64,000 nucleotides of DNA from Orlajensenia leifsoniae. GTDB lineage: Bacteria > Actinomycetota > Actinomycetes > Actinomycetales > Microbacteriaceae. Location of the stretch: contig NZ_SPQZ01000008.1 in the NCBI RefSeq assembly GCF_004570845.1, positions 59,733 to 123,732 on the forward strand. Direction: 5' to 3'. Positions 1 through 9,906 of this stretch are shown here, piece after piece; position 1 is the stretch's first letter, and each line of letters begins with the position of its first letter. The notes under the pieces are model-generated. The model worked only from the letters and a program-made list of their open reading frames with translations. It did no database searches and had not been told where the DNA came from. The position numbers were made by a program, and so were the translations under genes.

Positions 1-1
1 G

Positions 2-550
2 CTCGACGAGTTCGAGGTCGCCGGCCTGCCGACGGTGCTGCCCTTCCACCGGGCGATCGTGCGCGATCCGGCCTTCGCACCCGAGAACGGCGAGCCGTTC
101 TCCATCTACACGCGCTGGATCGAGACCGACTTCGACAACACCATCGAGGCGTGGAGCGGAGAGGCCGAGACCCCGGCCGCCCCCGAGCAGCGCAACACCG
201 TCACCCTCGAGGTCGACGGACGCCGCATCGAGGTGAGCCTGCCCGTGCGCCTGCTGCCGAGCTCTTCGGCCGAGAAGACCGGCGGACCCGCACCACGCCG
301 CCGTGCGACGCACCACGCAGTGAGCACCTCGACCGGCGACTCGGTGAAGGCGCCCATGCAGGCGACGATCGTGAAGCTGGCCGTGGCCGAGGGCGATCAG
401 GTCGTCAAGGGCGACCTCATCGTCGTGCTCGAGGCCATGAAGATGGAGCAGCCGCTGACGGCGCACAAGGACGGCCGCATCGAGAACGTCAACGCCGCCG
501 TCGGCTCGACGGTCGCGTCCGGCCACCTGTTGCTCAGCATCGCGGACTAG
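2..550 (+). CDS. Acyl-CoA carboxylase alpha chain (biotin carboxylase + BCCP), 3' part
   Basis: This is the C-terminal 182 residues of a biotin-dependent acetyl-/propionyl-CoA carboxylase alpha subunit; the reading frame is already open at base 2, so the start lies outside the window. The first ~50 residues look like the end of the biotin carboxylase C-terminal domain (GLPTVLPFHRAI...FSIYTRWIETDF). A linker and a biotinyl carrier domain follow. The biotin attachment site is the classic EAMKM, with the Lys at about nt 438-440, preceded by SVKAPMQATIVKL. Family knowledge: biotin on this Lys is carboxylated with ATP and bicarbonate, and a separate carboxyltransferase beta chain uses it to make malonyl- or methylmalonyl-CoA. 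No beta chain is visible here. The gene converges on the lpdA-like gene; I see no convincing terminator in the 106-bp gap. Confidence 0.93.
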   Translation, partial: LDEFEVAGLPTVLPFHRAIVRDPAFAPENGEPFSIYTRWIETDFDNTIEAWSGEAETPAAPEQRNTVTLEVDGRRIEVSLPVRLLPSSSAEKTGGPAPRRRATHHAVSTSTGDSVKAPMQATIVKLAVAEGDQVVKGDLIVVLEAMKMEQPLTAHKDGRIENVNAAVGSTVASGHLLLSIAD

Positions 551-656
551 TCGGCACCGCTGCGCCCCGCGTCTCCGCTCGCAAAAGCACGGGAGCGCAG
601 CGACCGCGCTGAAGCGGAGGACTGACGGAGACTGGTGTGCCCTCCGCGGCGGCGCC

Positions 657-2096
657 CTAGCTGTTGACGATGTGCATCGCGCGCGCGGCATCCGAGATGG
701 ATCCCGACAGCGACGGGTACACCGGGAAGGCCTCGGAGACCTGGTCGACCGTGAGCCTGTGCACGACGGCGAGCGCCACCGGGAGGATCAGCTCGCTGGC
801 CTTCGGCGCCACGATCACGCCGCCGATGACGGTGCCGGAGCCCGTGCGGGCGAAGATCTTCACGAAGCCCTCCTTGATGCCCATCATCTTGGCGCGGGGG
901 TTCGTGGCGAGGGGCAGCTTGTAGATCTCGCCCTGGGCGATGCCGTCCTCGATCTGCTTCTGGGTCCAGCCGACGGTCGCGATCTCGGGCTGGGTGAAGA
1001 TGTTCGAGGTGATGTTGCGCTCCTCGGGCGGGTTCACGATGTCGCCCATGGCGTGGAACACGGCCGTGCGGCCCTGCATCGATGCCACCGAAGCCAGCGG
1101 CGTGAAGGTGGTGCAGTCTCCGGCGGCGTAGATGTTCGGCACCGACGTGCGTGCCACGCGGTTCACGCGGATGTGTCCGCTCGGCGTCAGCTGCACGCCG
1201 GCGGCCTCGAGACCGATGCCCGCCGTGTTGGGGATGGAGCCGACGGCCATGAGGGCGTGCGAGCCCTCGACGATCCGACCGTCGGACAGCGTCGCCTTCA
1301 CGCCCGTCGCCGTGCGCTCGACCTTGTCGGCACGCGACTTCGAGAGCACCGTCATGCCGTTGCGGCGGAAGGCGTTCTCGAGCACGCGGGCGGCATCGGC
1401 GTCCTCGCCCGGCAGCACCTGGTCCCGACTGGAGATGAGGGTGACCTCGCTGCCGAGGGCGCGGTAGGCCGAGGCGAACTCGGCGCCGGTGACACCGGAA
1501 CCGACCACGATGAGGTGCTCGGGAACGCTCTTCAGGTTGTAGAGCTGGGTCCAGGTGAAGATCCGCTCGCCGTCGGGCACGGCCGAGTCGAGAATTCGGG
1601 GGGTCGCTCCCACCGAGATGATGATGGTGTCGGCCTCGATGCGGTCGAAGTCGGTGCCCTCATCGCCGAGGGCCGTCGACACGATGATCGCTCCGGCGCC
1701 GTCGAGTCGTCCCTCGCCCTGCACCAGGCGAACGCCGGCCTTCTCGAGGTTGGCCGTCATGTCCTCCGACTGCTGGCGGGCGAGCCGCAGCAGGCGCTTG
1801 TTGACGGCGGCCAGGTTGATGGCGACCTCGGGGCGGAGCGGCTTGCCGGACTCACCTCGGGCGTAGAACTGCACGCCGAGATCGGCGGCCTCCTTGATGG
1901 CGTTCGACGCCTCCGCCGTCGCGATGAGCGACTTCGACGGCACGACGTCGGTCAGCACGGCCGATCCGCCGACTCCCATGCGCTCGACGAGGGTGACCTC
2001 GGCTCCCAGCTGGGCCGCAGCGAGGGCGGCGTCGTAACCGCCGGGCCCTCCACCGAGGATTGCGATCCGTTGGGTGGTCTCGAACTCGTGGGCCAT
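657..2096 (-). CDS. lpdA: NAD(P)H-quinone/flavoprotein dehydrogenase of the LpdA type (no redox-active disulfide)
   Basis: This is a 479-residue member of the pyridine nucleotide-disulfide oxidoreductase family. It has an N-terminal FAD motif (ILGGGPGGYDAA), a central NAD(P) motif (VVGSGVTGAEFA), the second FAD motif (YAAGDCTTF) and a C-terminal dimerisation domain. Where true lipoamide or mercuric reductases carry GGTCxxxGCxPSK, this protein reads GGSAVLTDVVPSK, so both redox cysteines are missing. The C-terminal His-Glu pair is also missing (YPSLSGSI). That is the pattern of mycobacterial LpdA (Rv3303c), which acts as an NAD(P)H:quinone reductase, so I infer the same kind of activity. I chose the ATG at 2096 because GAGAAT lies 7 nt upstream as a leaderless -10; an in-frame ATG three codons earlier (2105) is possible. 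Confidence 0.88.
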   Translation of the reverse strand: MAHEFETTQRIAILGGGPGGYDAALAAAQLGAEVTLVERMGVGGSAVLTDVVPSKSLIATAEASNAIKEAADLGVQFYARGESGKPLRPEVAINLAAVNKRLLRLARQQSEDMTANLEKAGVRLVQGEGRLDGAGAIIVSTALGDEGTDFDRIEADTIIISVGATPRILDSAVPDGERIFTWTQLYNLKSVPEHLIVVGSGVTGAEFASAYRALGSEVTLISSRDQVLPGEDADAARVLENAFRRNGMTVLSKSRADKVERTATGVKATLSDGRIVEGSHALMAVGSIPNTAGIGLEAAGVQLTPSGHIRVNRVARTSVPNIYAAGDCTTFTPLASVASMQGRTAVFHAMGDIVNPPEERNITSNIFTQPEIATVGWTQKQIEDGIAQGEIYKLPLATNPRAKMMGIKEGFVKIFARTGSGTVIGGVIVAPKASELILPVALAVVHRLTVDQVSEAFPVYPSLSGSISDAARAMHIVNS

Positions 2097-2239
2097 GCCT
2101 TCCATTCTCGCAGATGCACGAGAACCTCAAGATCCGCTGAGCGTCGCGCAGATGAGCAGCGGATGCCGCCCCTTCCCCGCATCCCGAGTGACGCATCCGC
2201 TCGCCGTCAACCGGCTGGGTCGCGCATGGGTGCCGGCTC

Positions 2240-2245
2240 TAGAGT
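2240..2245 (+). promoter_or_regulatory. -10 box of punA (leaderless)
   Basis: TAGAGT lies 6 nt upstream of the punA ATG. With no room for a ribosome binding site, transcription would begin at or next to the start codon. No good -35 box is visible. Confidence 0.5.
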
Positions 2246-2251
2246 GGACGG

Positions 2252-3085
2252 ATGACGAATTCGACGACGAATCCCCTCGACGAGCCCGGAACCGACCCGT
2301 TCGAGGTCGCCAGGCAGGCCGCGGAGCAGATCGCAGAGCGCACCGGCGTCGAACGCCACGACGTGGCCCTCACCCTCGGCAGCGGATGGGGGAAGGCCGC
2401 CGATCTCATCGGCGAGACCACGGCTGTCATCCCGGCGCACGAGATCAGCGGCTTCAGCAAGCCGGCCCTCGAGGGCCACGGCGGCATGCTGCGCTCGATC
2501 GCGCTGCCGAACGGCAAGCACGCCCTCGTCATCGGAGCACGCACCCATTACTACGAGGGCCACGGCGTGCGCAGGGTCGTGCACAGCGTGCGCACCGCTG
2601 CGGCGACGGGCGCCACCACGATGATCCTCACCAACGGTGCCGGCGGCATCCGCGAGCACTGGACGCCCGGCACCCCCGTTCTGATCAGCGACCACATCAA
2701 CCTCACGGCGGACTCGCCTCTCGAGGGCGCGACCTTCATCGACCTCACCGACCTCTACTCGCGACGCCTGCGCGACCTCGCCCGCACGATCGACCCGGGG
2801 CTCGACGAGGGCGTGTACTGCCAGTTCCGCGGCCCGCACTACGAGACGCCGGCCGAGGTTCAGATGGCCAAGACCATCGGCGGCCACATCGTGGGCATGT
2901 CGACGGCGCTCGAGGCCATCGCCGCCCGCCAGGCCGGCATGGAGATCCTCGGCATGAGCCTGATCACCAACCTCGCCGCCGGGATCCAGAAGACCCCCCT
3001 CAGCCACGCCGAGGTCATCGAGGCCGGCCAGAACGCCGAGGCCGTCATCAGCGCCCTGCTCGCCCGCATCGCGAACGCCCTGTGA
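2252..3085 (+). CDS. punA: Purine-nucleoside phosphorylase
   Basis: This 277-residue trimeric-type (PNP I / MtaP superfamily) phosphorylase cleaves inosine, guanosine and their deoxy forms with phosphate, giving the base and (deoxy)ribose-1-phosphate. Visible signatures are LGSGWGKAADLI (phosphate loop), the GHGG motif near residue 75, the ARTHYYEGH segment, TNGAGGI around residue 130 and GPHYETPAE around residue 195. NLAAGIQ near the end is where the base-recognising residue lies in this family. The length is normal. The start is fixed by the -10 box just upstream. The stop overlaps the GTG of the phosphosugar mutase by 4 bp (GTGA), so the two are translationally coupled. This links purine salvage to the importer and deaminases downstream on the opposite strand. 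Confidence 0.95.
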   Translation: MTNSTTNPLDEPGTDPFEVARQAAEQIAERTGVERHDVALTLGSGWGKAADLIGETTAVIPAHEISGFSKPALEGHGGMLRSIALPNGKHALVIGARTHYYEGHGVRRVVHSVRTAAATGATTMILTNGAGGIREHWTPGTPVLISDHINLTADSPLEGATFIDLTDLYSRRLRDLARTIDPGLDEGVYCQFRGPHYETPAEVQMAKTIGGHIVGMSTALEAIAARQAGMEILGMSLITNLAAGIQKTPLSHAEVIEAGQNAEAVISALLARIANAL

Positions 3086-4788
3086 ACGACGCCATGACGA
3101 CGGATGCAGCCGCCCGCGTTCTCGATCAGGCCCGCGCCTGGCTCGCCCAGGACCCCGACGTCGAGACCCGGGCCGAACTGCGCACCCTGATCGACGAGGC
3201 CGAAGCCGGGTCGACGGATGCCGTCACCGAGCTCCACGCCCGCTTCGACGTGCGGCTCGCCTTCGGCACCGCCGGCCTCCGCGGCGAGATCGCCGCCGGC
3301 TCGAACCGCATGAATCGCGTGCTGGTGTCGCAGGCCGCCGCCGGCCTCGCCCGCTTCCTGCTGAACCACGCGACCATCGGAGAGGCACCGAGCGTCGTCA
3401 TCGGCTACGACGGCCGCAAGAACTCGCAGGTGTTCGCCACCGACACCGCCGAGATCATGGCCGGTGCCGGCATCCGGGCCATCCTGCTGCCTCGCCTGCT
3501 GCCCACGCCGGTACTGGCCTACGCCGTGCGCCACCTCGACGTCGACGCCGGCGTCATGGTCACGGCCTCGCACAACCCGCCCAACGACAACGGCTACAAG
3601 GTCTACCTCGGCGGCCGCGACAGGGGCTCGCAGATCGTCTCGCCCGCCGACGTCGAGATCGCCGAGGAGATCCTGCTGATCGCCGCCGGCTCGAGTGTGC
3701 TCGAATTGCCCCGCGGCGGGTTCGAGACCGCGGACGAGTCCGTCATCGACGCCTATGTCGACGCCACTGCGGCCATCGCCCCGACACCCCGCGCCCAGGT
3801 GAACGTGGTCTACACCGCCATGCACGGTGTCGGTTGGGAGACCTTCGCCCGCGCCGTCTCGGCCGCCGGATTCGATGAGCCGCACATCGTGCACGCGCAG
3901 ATCGAGCCCGACCCCGCCTTCCCGACGGTCGCCTTCCCCAACCCGGAGGAGCCCGGCGCCATGGACCTGGCGACCGAGGAGGCGCGTGCCCGGCAGGCGG
4001 AGCTCGTGATCGCCAATGATCCCGACGCCGACCGTCTCGCCATCGCGATCCCGGATGCCTCAGCCGACGGGGGCTACCGGCGCCTGTCCGGCAACGAGGT
4101 CGGGCTGCTGCTCGGCTGGTGGGCCGCCGAACGCAATGCCGCCGGTCGCACCCCCGGCGACGGCACCCTCGCCTGCTCGATCGTCTCCTCCCCCGGCCTC
4201 GCGGCCATCGCGCGCCACTACGGCCTGCACTTCTCCAACACGCTCACGGGCTTCAAGTGGATCTCCCGTGCGCCCGGCCTGGTGTTCGGTTTCGAGGAGG
4301 CGCTCGGCTACCTCGTCAACCCCGACGACGTGCGCGACAAGGACGGCATCTCCGCGGCCGTCGCGTTCCTGTCGCTCGCCAGCGAGCTGAAGGCCGAGGG
4401 TCGCACCGTCGCCGATCACCTCGCGGCGTTCACCGAGACCTTCGGTGCCTTCGCCTCCTCGCAGATCTCCATCCGCGTGACGGATCTCGCGCGCATCGCC
4501 AGCACCATGCAGCGACTCCGCGATGAACCGCCATCGCAGATCGGCGGCATCCGGGTCGACCGCATCGAAGACCTGGCCGACGGCTTCGGCGGCCTGCCGC
4601 CGAGCGACGTGCTGCGCATCCAGTTGACCGACGGCTCGCGCATCATGGTGCGCCCGAGCGGCACCGAACCGAAGCTCAAGGTCTACATCGACTCCTCGAG
4701 CGACGAGGGCAGCGCTGCCGAGCGCACGGCGGCGGCATCGGCATCGGTCGCCGCCCTCGACGCCGGCATGCGGGAGCTCGTCGGCTAG
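3082..4788 (+). CDS. Phospho-sugar mutase (phosphoglucomutase/phosphomannomutase family), candidate phosphopentomutase
   Basis: This is a 568-residue alpha-D-phosphohexomutase with the four usual domains. The catalytic phosphoserine loop is TASHNPPNDNGYK (about residues 160-172). The metal-binding loop is NDPDADRLA (about 312-320). The sugar-binding loop GFEEALGYL lies near residue 410, and the C-terminal phosphate-binding loop is RPSGTEPKLKVY (about 524-535). The length fits the long PGM2-like branch found in actinobacteria, which includes enzymes acting on glucose-1,6-bisphosphate and pentose-1-phosphates. The GTG at 3082 overlaps the punA stop. An ATG at 3094 is the alternative start. The coupling to punA suggests it converts ribose-1-phosphate to ribose-5-phosphate; no dedicated DeoB is present. 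That specificity is inference; the family assignment is firm. Confidence 0.88.
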   Translation: MNDAMTTDAAARVLDQARAWLAQDPDVETRAELRTLIDEAEAGSTDAVTELHARFDVRLAFGTAGLRGEIAAGSNRMNRVLVSQAAAGLARFLLNHATIGEAPSVVIGYDGRKNSQVFATDTAEIMAGAGIRAILLPRLLPTPVLAYAVRHLDVDAGVMVTASHNPPNDNGYKVYLGGRDRGSQIVSPADVEIAEEILLIAAGSSVLELPRGGFETADESVIDAYVDATAAIAPTPRAQVNVVYTAMHGVGWETFARAVSAAGFDEPHIVHAQIEPDPAFPTVAFPNPEEPGAMDLATEEARARQAELVIANDPDADRLAIAIPDASADGGYRRLSGNEVGLLLGWWAAERNAAGRTPGDGTLACSIVSSPGLAAIARHYGLHFSNTLTGFKWISRAPGLVFGFEEALGYLVNPDDVRDKDGISAAVAFLSLASELKAEGRTVADHLAAFTETFGAFASSQISIRVTDLARIASTMQRLRDEPPSQIGGIRVDRIEDLADGFGGLPPSDVLRIQLTDGSRIMVRPSGTEPKLKVYIDSSSDEGSAAERTAAASASVAALDAGMRELVG

Positions 4789-4790
4789 AG

Positions 4791-4807
4791 GTCGGGGGCT
4801 ACCCGAC
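4791..4807. terminator. Small hairpin between convergent genes
   Basis: GTCGGG (4791-4796) and CCCGAC (4802-4807) form a perfect 6-bp stem with a 5-nt loop. It lies in the 10-bp gap between the mutase gene and the convergent EIIB gene and overlaps the EIIB stop codon. There is no T-run, so it is a weak terminator candidate for both directions. Confidence 0.4.
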
Positions 4808-5071
4808 CGCGATCTCGAGTTTCGCCGTGATCTCGTCGAGATCGAAGTAGTTGTCGATCACCACGATGTCGGCGTTGGTCGCGCCGATGTGCTTCACGAG
4901 CTCGGGCGAGGTGAGGATCACCTGCGCGTCGGATGCCGCGGCGCCGACGCTGGCGACGTCGGTCGCCGAGACCCGTGCCTCGACTCCCAGGCGTTCGAGC
5001 GCGCGTTCGGCGTTGAGCTTGAGGATGGCGGAGGTGCCGATTCCGGCACCGCAGATGGCGACGATCTTCAT
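4799..5071 (-). CDS. PTS EIIB component (ascorbate/lactose-type fold)
   Basis: This is a 90-residue cytosolic EIIB domain. The phosphocysteine lies in the CGAGIGTS loop (Cys7), the signature of the small EIIB proteins of the ascorbate/galactitol (UlaB/GatB-like) group. The rest is an alternating alpha/beta protein (DIVVIDNYFDLDEITAKL at the C-terminus). Family role: it takes phosphate from EIIA-His and passes it to a sugar held by a membrane EIIC. The start ATG overlaps the EIIA stop by 4 bp, so the two are co-translated. No EIIC is encoded nearby; the neighbours are nucleoside salvage genes. The sugar is therefore unknown. It could serve a remote EIIC or only relay phosphate for regulation. 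Confidence 0.85.
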   Translation of the reverse strand: MKIVAICGAGIGTSAILKLNAERALERLGVEARVSATDVASVGAAASDAQVILTSPELVKHIGATNADIVVIDNYFDLDEITAKLEIAVG

Positions 5072-5511
5072 GATGTGTACCCCAGCAGTTCCCGGACGGT
5101 CTCGTCGTCGCTCGCGGCCGCCAGCGCGGGGATGACCGCGCCGTCGTTGAACACGTTCGCCAGCGTCGCCACGGCCCCGACGTGCTCGTCGGTGGTGGTC
5201 ACCGCGAGCCCGATGATGACGCTCACGGGGTCGTTGTGCGGATGCCCGAAGCGCACGGGCTCGGCGAGGGTGACGACGGCCAGGCCGTCGGTCATCACGT
5301 CGCTGCCCGGTCTGGCGTGGGCGAGGGCGAAGCCCGGCGCGATGACGACGTAGGCGCCGAACTCCTCGATGACGCTGATCATGCGCTCGGTGTAGGCATC
5401 CGTCGTCGCCCCGGAGTCGCGGAGGGCCGCGCCGCAGAGGCGCACGGCGTCCTGCCAGTCCGTCGCGGCGGCGCCGAGCCTGATGGCACTCTCTGGCAGT
5501 GGGGGCAGCAC
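5068..5511 (-). CDS. PTS EIIA component (fructose/mannitol/ascorbate type)
   Basis: This is a 147-residue EIIA domain of the PTS_EIIA_2 family. The active-site histidine is in GFALAHARP (His65), with the conserved segments VVTLAEPVRFGHPHNDPV and VIIGLAVTTTDEHV following. It would accept phosphate from HPr and hand it to the EIIB encoded immediately downstream (4-bp overlap). The start is a GTG preceded by GAAGG at a spacing of about 7-8 nt. The gene lies 42 bp downstream of add in the same orientation, so the three genes probably form one transcript from the add promoter. No membrane EIIC gene is present. This orphan arrangement inside a nucleoside-salvage cluster is unusual. Confidence 0.85.
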   Translation of the reverse strand: MLPPLPESAIRLGAAATDWQDAVRLCGAALRDSGATTDAYTERMISVIEEFGAYVVIAPGFALAHARPGSDVMTDGLAVVTLAEPVRFGHPHNDPVSVIIGLAVTTTDEHVGAVATLANVFNDGAVIPALAAASDDETVRELLGYTS

Positions 5512-5553
5512 GGTGGGGCCTTCTGTCGTTCGGGGAACTGCGGAGCTCGCGGG

Positions 5554-6678
5554 TCAGGCCGCGTCGAATCCCGCACTGATCTGCTCGATGAGCTCGTCGC
5601 GGTCCTCGAGGGGGAGGAAGGCGGCTGAGGCGGCATTGAGCTGGAAGACCTCGAAGTCGTCGAGGTCGTAGGAGAAGGCATCCGCCAGCAGTGCGAGTTC
5701 CCGGCTGATGGTGGTGCGGCTCATGAGGCGGTTGTCGGTGTTGACGGTCACCCGGAAGTCGAGCTGGTAGAGCAGGTCGAACGGGTGGTCGACGAGCTCG
5801 TCGCCCCAGGCCGCGATGGCACCGGTCTGCAGGTTCGACGACGGCGACAGCTCGAGGGCGATCTCGCGGTCCCGCACCCACTGGGCGACGGGGCCGAGGG
5901 TCACGTAGGTGTTGTCATCGTCCTCGCGCTCGATCGAGATGTCCTCGGCGAGACGCACGCCGTGGCCGAGGCGCAGCGCGCGGCCGTCGAAGAGCGCCCC
6001 GCGGATGCTGTCGATGCCGTCGGCCTCGCCGGCGTGCACTGTGACGGGCAGGAACTCCTTGGCGAGGTAGTCGAAGGCGCTGAGGTGGTTGCGCGCCGGG
6101 AAGCCCAGCTCGGCACCGGCGATGTCGAACCCGGCGACTCCACGGTCGCGGTGGCGCACGGCCAGCTCGGCGATCTCGAGGCCGCGGTTCGCGTGGCGCA
6201 TGGCCGTGACGAGCTGTCCGATGCGGATGCCGTTGCCCGTGCCGGAGGCCACGTCGTCGATTCCGGCCTCGATGCCGGCCTGCACGGCCTCGACGGCCTG
6301 GTCGAGGGTGAGGCCGCGAGCGAGGTGCTGCTCGGGAGCCCAGCGGATCTCGCCGTAGATGACGCCGTCGGCCGCGAGGTCCTGCACGAACTCACGGGCG
6401 ACCCTCTCGAGGCCCTCGGTGGTCTGCATGACGGCCGTCGTGACGTCGAAGGTCTTGAGGTACTCCACGAGCGACCCGGAGTCTGCCTGATCGGCGAACC
6501 AGGTCGCCAGAGCCGTGGAATCGGTCTCCGGCACGTCGATGCCGATGGCATCGGCCAGTTCGATGATGGTCTGGGGGCGCAGGCCGCCGTCGAGGTGGTC
6601 GTGCAGGGAGACCTTGGGCAGCGAGTTGATGCTCGTGCCACCGCCAGGCAACAGGTAGTCCGTCGGAATCGTGTTCAC
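5554..6678 (-). CDS. add: Adenosine deaminase
   Basis: This 374-residue metal-dependent TIM-barrel deaminase converts (deoxy)adenosine to (deoxy)inosine, the substrate of the neighbouring PunA. The N-terminal zinc motif is SLHDHLDGG (about residues 24-32). Further metal and catalytic motifs are VHAGEADG (catalytic Glu), LGHGVRLAED, ELSPSSNLQTG and VTVNTDNRLMSRT. The length and motif order match bacterial Add. The start is a GTG with a -10 box 7 nt upstream, indicating a leaderless mRNA. It is followed closely by the EIIA and EIIB genes, which suggests a three-gene operon. Confidence 0.94.
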   Translation of the reverse strand: MNTIPTDYLLPGGGTSINSLPKVSLHDHLDGGLRPQTIIELADAIGIDVPETDSTALATWFADQADSGSLVEYLKTFDVTTAVMQTTEGLERVAREFVQDLAADGVIYGEIRWAPEQHLARGLTLDQAVEAVQAGIEAGIDDVASGTGNGIRIGQLVTAMRHANRGLEIAELAVRHRDRGVAGFDIAGAELGFPARNHLSAFDYLAKEFLPVTVHAGEADGIDSIRGALFDGRALRLGHGVRLAEDISIEREDDDNTYVTLGPVAQWVRDREIALELSPSSNLQTGAIAAWGDELVDHPFDLLYQLDFRVTVNTDNRLMSRTTISRELALLADAFSYDLDDFEVFQLNAASAAFLPLEDRDELIEQISAGFDAA

Positions 6679-6685
6679 GTCCTCA

Positions 6686-6691
6686 AATCTA
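6686..6691 (-). promoter_or_regulatory. -10 box of add (leaderless)
   Basis: On the - strand TAGATT is followed after 7 nt by the add GTG start, leaving no room for a Shine-Dalgarno sequence. It probably drives add-EIIA-EIIB. Confidence 0.5.
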
Positions 6692-6793
6692 CCGGTGCGA
6701 CCGGGCCGCCGTGCGCGCTGATTTGTTGCGCGCCTGACGGAGTCCGCTTCGACCGCGCGCCGCGCGTGGGCCTCAGAGAGCGGGAGACGCGCG

Positions 6794-8092
<1,299 letters not shown>

Positions 8093-8192
8093 GGGGTCCT
8101 TCTTTCAGTTGCGGAGAATCGCTGCCGCACGACCTGCCGTGATGCTCGTCATCAGGTCGGTCGTCGGAGTTGGGGTCCCGTCGGAGGGGCTC

Positions 8193-8615
8193 TCAGCCCC
8201 GGTACTCCGCGAGCTGGCGCGGGCCGAAGGCATCCGGCAGCACCTCGTCGATGGTGCGGATGCCCGAGACGGTCTCGAGCAGCATGCCCTCGGTGGAGTG
8301 CTCGTACAGCAGCTGGCGGCAGCGGCCGCAGGGCATGAGGGTGTCGCCGTTGCCGTCGACGCAGGTGAAGGCGACGAGCCTGCCGCCGCCCGACATGAAC
8401 AGGCCGGAGACCAGGGTGCACTCGGCGCACAGCGTGACGCCGTATGAGGCGTTCTCCACGTTGCAGCCCGACACGATGCGACCGTCGTCGACGAGGGCCG
8501 CGGCCCCGACGGGGAACTCCGAGTAGGGCACGTAGGCCTTGCCCATGGCCTCGACCGCGGCGGTGCGCAGAGCTGCCCAGTCGATCTCGGGAACGGATGC
8601 TGTGGGCTCGGTCAT
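8193..8615 (-). CDS. cdd: Cytidine deaminase
   Basis: This 140-residue protein is of the small tetrameric class and deaminates cytidine and deoxycytidine to uridine and deoxyuridine. The catalytic core is visible: NVENASYG, then the zinc/proton-shuttle motif TLCAECTL (Cys and catalytic Glu), then PCGRCRQLL, which supplies the other two zinc cysteines. YVPYSEFPVGAAAL near the N-terminus is the substrate-binding loop. The ATG overlaps the stop of the upstream permease by 4 bp (ATGA), so it is co-translated with the importer. It precedes deoA. Together they let imported cytidine be turned into uracil plus pentose-1-phosphate. Confidence 0.95.
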   Translation of the reverse strand: MTEPTASVPEIDWAALRTAAVEAMGKAYVPYSEFPVGAAALVDDGRIVSGCNVENASYGVTLCAECTLVSGLFMSGGGRLVAFTCVDGNGDTLMPCGRCRQLLYEHSTEGMLLETVSGIRTIDEVLPDAFGPRQLAEYRG

Positions 8616-9906
8616 GATTTCACGTATGGCTTTCCTGATGCCGCCGGCGGTCTCACCTTGCCGACGAGCCCGGCCACGGCGAAGATCGTGACGACGTAGG
8701 GCAGCATGAGCATGAACTCGCTCGGCACCGGCGATCCGATCACGCTGAGGGTGTTCTGCAGGTTCGACGCGAAGCCGAACAGCAGGGCGGCGAGTGTGGC
8801 CTTGATCGGGTCCCACTGGCCGAAGATCACGGCGGCGAGGGCGATGTAGCCGGCGCCGGCCGTCATCTCCTTGTTGAAGGCGATGCCGGTTCCGATGGTG
8901 AAGAACGTTCCGCCGAGGCCGGCGATGGCACCGGCCAGCGCGACGTTCCAGAACCGGGTCTTGTTGACCTTGATGCCGACGGTGTCCGCGGCCTGCGGGT
9001 GCTCGCCCACTGCGCGGAGGCGGAGACCCCACTTGGTGTGGAACAGCCCGACGTACACGGCGGCGACGGCCACGTACATGATGTAGACGATGATCGTCTG
9101 CTTGAACAGCACCGGTCCGATGATCGGGATGTCGCCGAGCAGCGGGATCGGCAGGCGCTCGAAGCGCGGCGGGGCGTTCAGCACGGCGGCGTTCGGCACC
9201 AGCACCTGCGAGTAGAAGAAGCTGGTGAGGCCGACGACGAGCACGTTGAGCACGACACCGACGATGACCTGGTCGACGAGGTACCTGATCGCGAACACGG
9301 CGAGCACCATGGCCACCAGCACACCGGCGACCATCGCTGCGATGACTCCCAGCCAGAGGTTGCCGGTGACCGACGCCACGACCGCGGCGGTGAAGGCTCC
9401 GGCGAGGAGCTGGCTCTCGATGGCGATGTTGACGACGCCGACGCGCTCGCCGATGACACCGGCCAGGGAGCCGTAGATGAGGGGAACCGCGAGGCTGAGC
9501 GAGCCGAACAGCAGCCCGATCATCGGCAGCGATGAACCGGCGGCGGCCCAGGTGAGGAAGCCGAACATGAACAGCACGGCGAAGATCACGATGAGCCAGA
9601 GCGGGACCCTCTTCTGCGCGCGCACCATGGCGGCACTCACGATGGTCACCACGGCGAGGAGGATGGCGACGACCCACACGGTGGGAGCCGACGGCACGAC
9701 GACCTCGGGAAGCTGGATGGCATCCGCCGGGCTCGACAGCCTGAACGTGGTGTCACCGGGACGGGCGCCGAAGATGGCCAGCGCGAACATGGCCAGGGTG
9801 AAGACGAGGAACGCGACCGGCGCCTTCCAGCTGGTGATGACTGTCTTGGCGAGCACGACGACCGGGGCCGGCGTCGGTGCTGGTGCGGTGTTCTCGGTGG
9901 TGGTGC

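Noticed and set aside
551..656. Terminator or small gene between the carboxylase and lpdA ends.
   Set aside because: Several GC-rich partial dyads occur, but none is long or clean enough to report as a terminator, and no frame looks coding.
2074..4788. Very long + strand frames across punA and other genes.
   Set aside because: In this GC-rich DNA, frames opposite or shifted to real genes stay open by composition. Their products are Arg/Ala/Pro-rich and match no family, so only the part from 3082 is real here.
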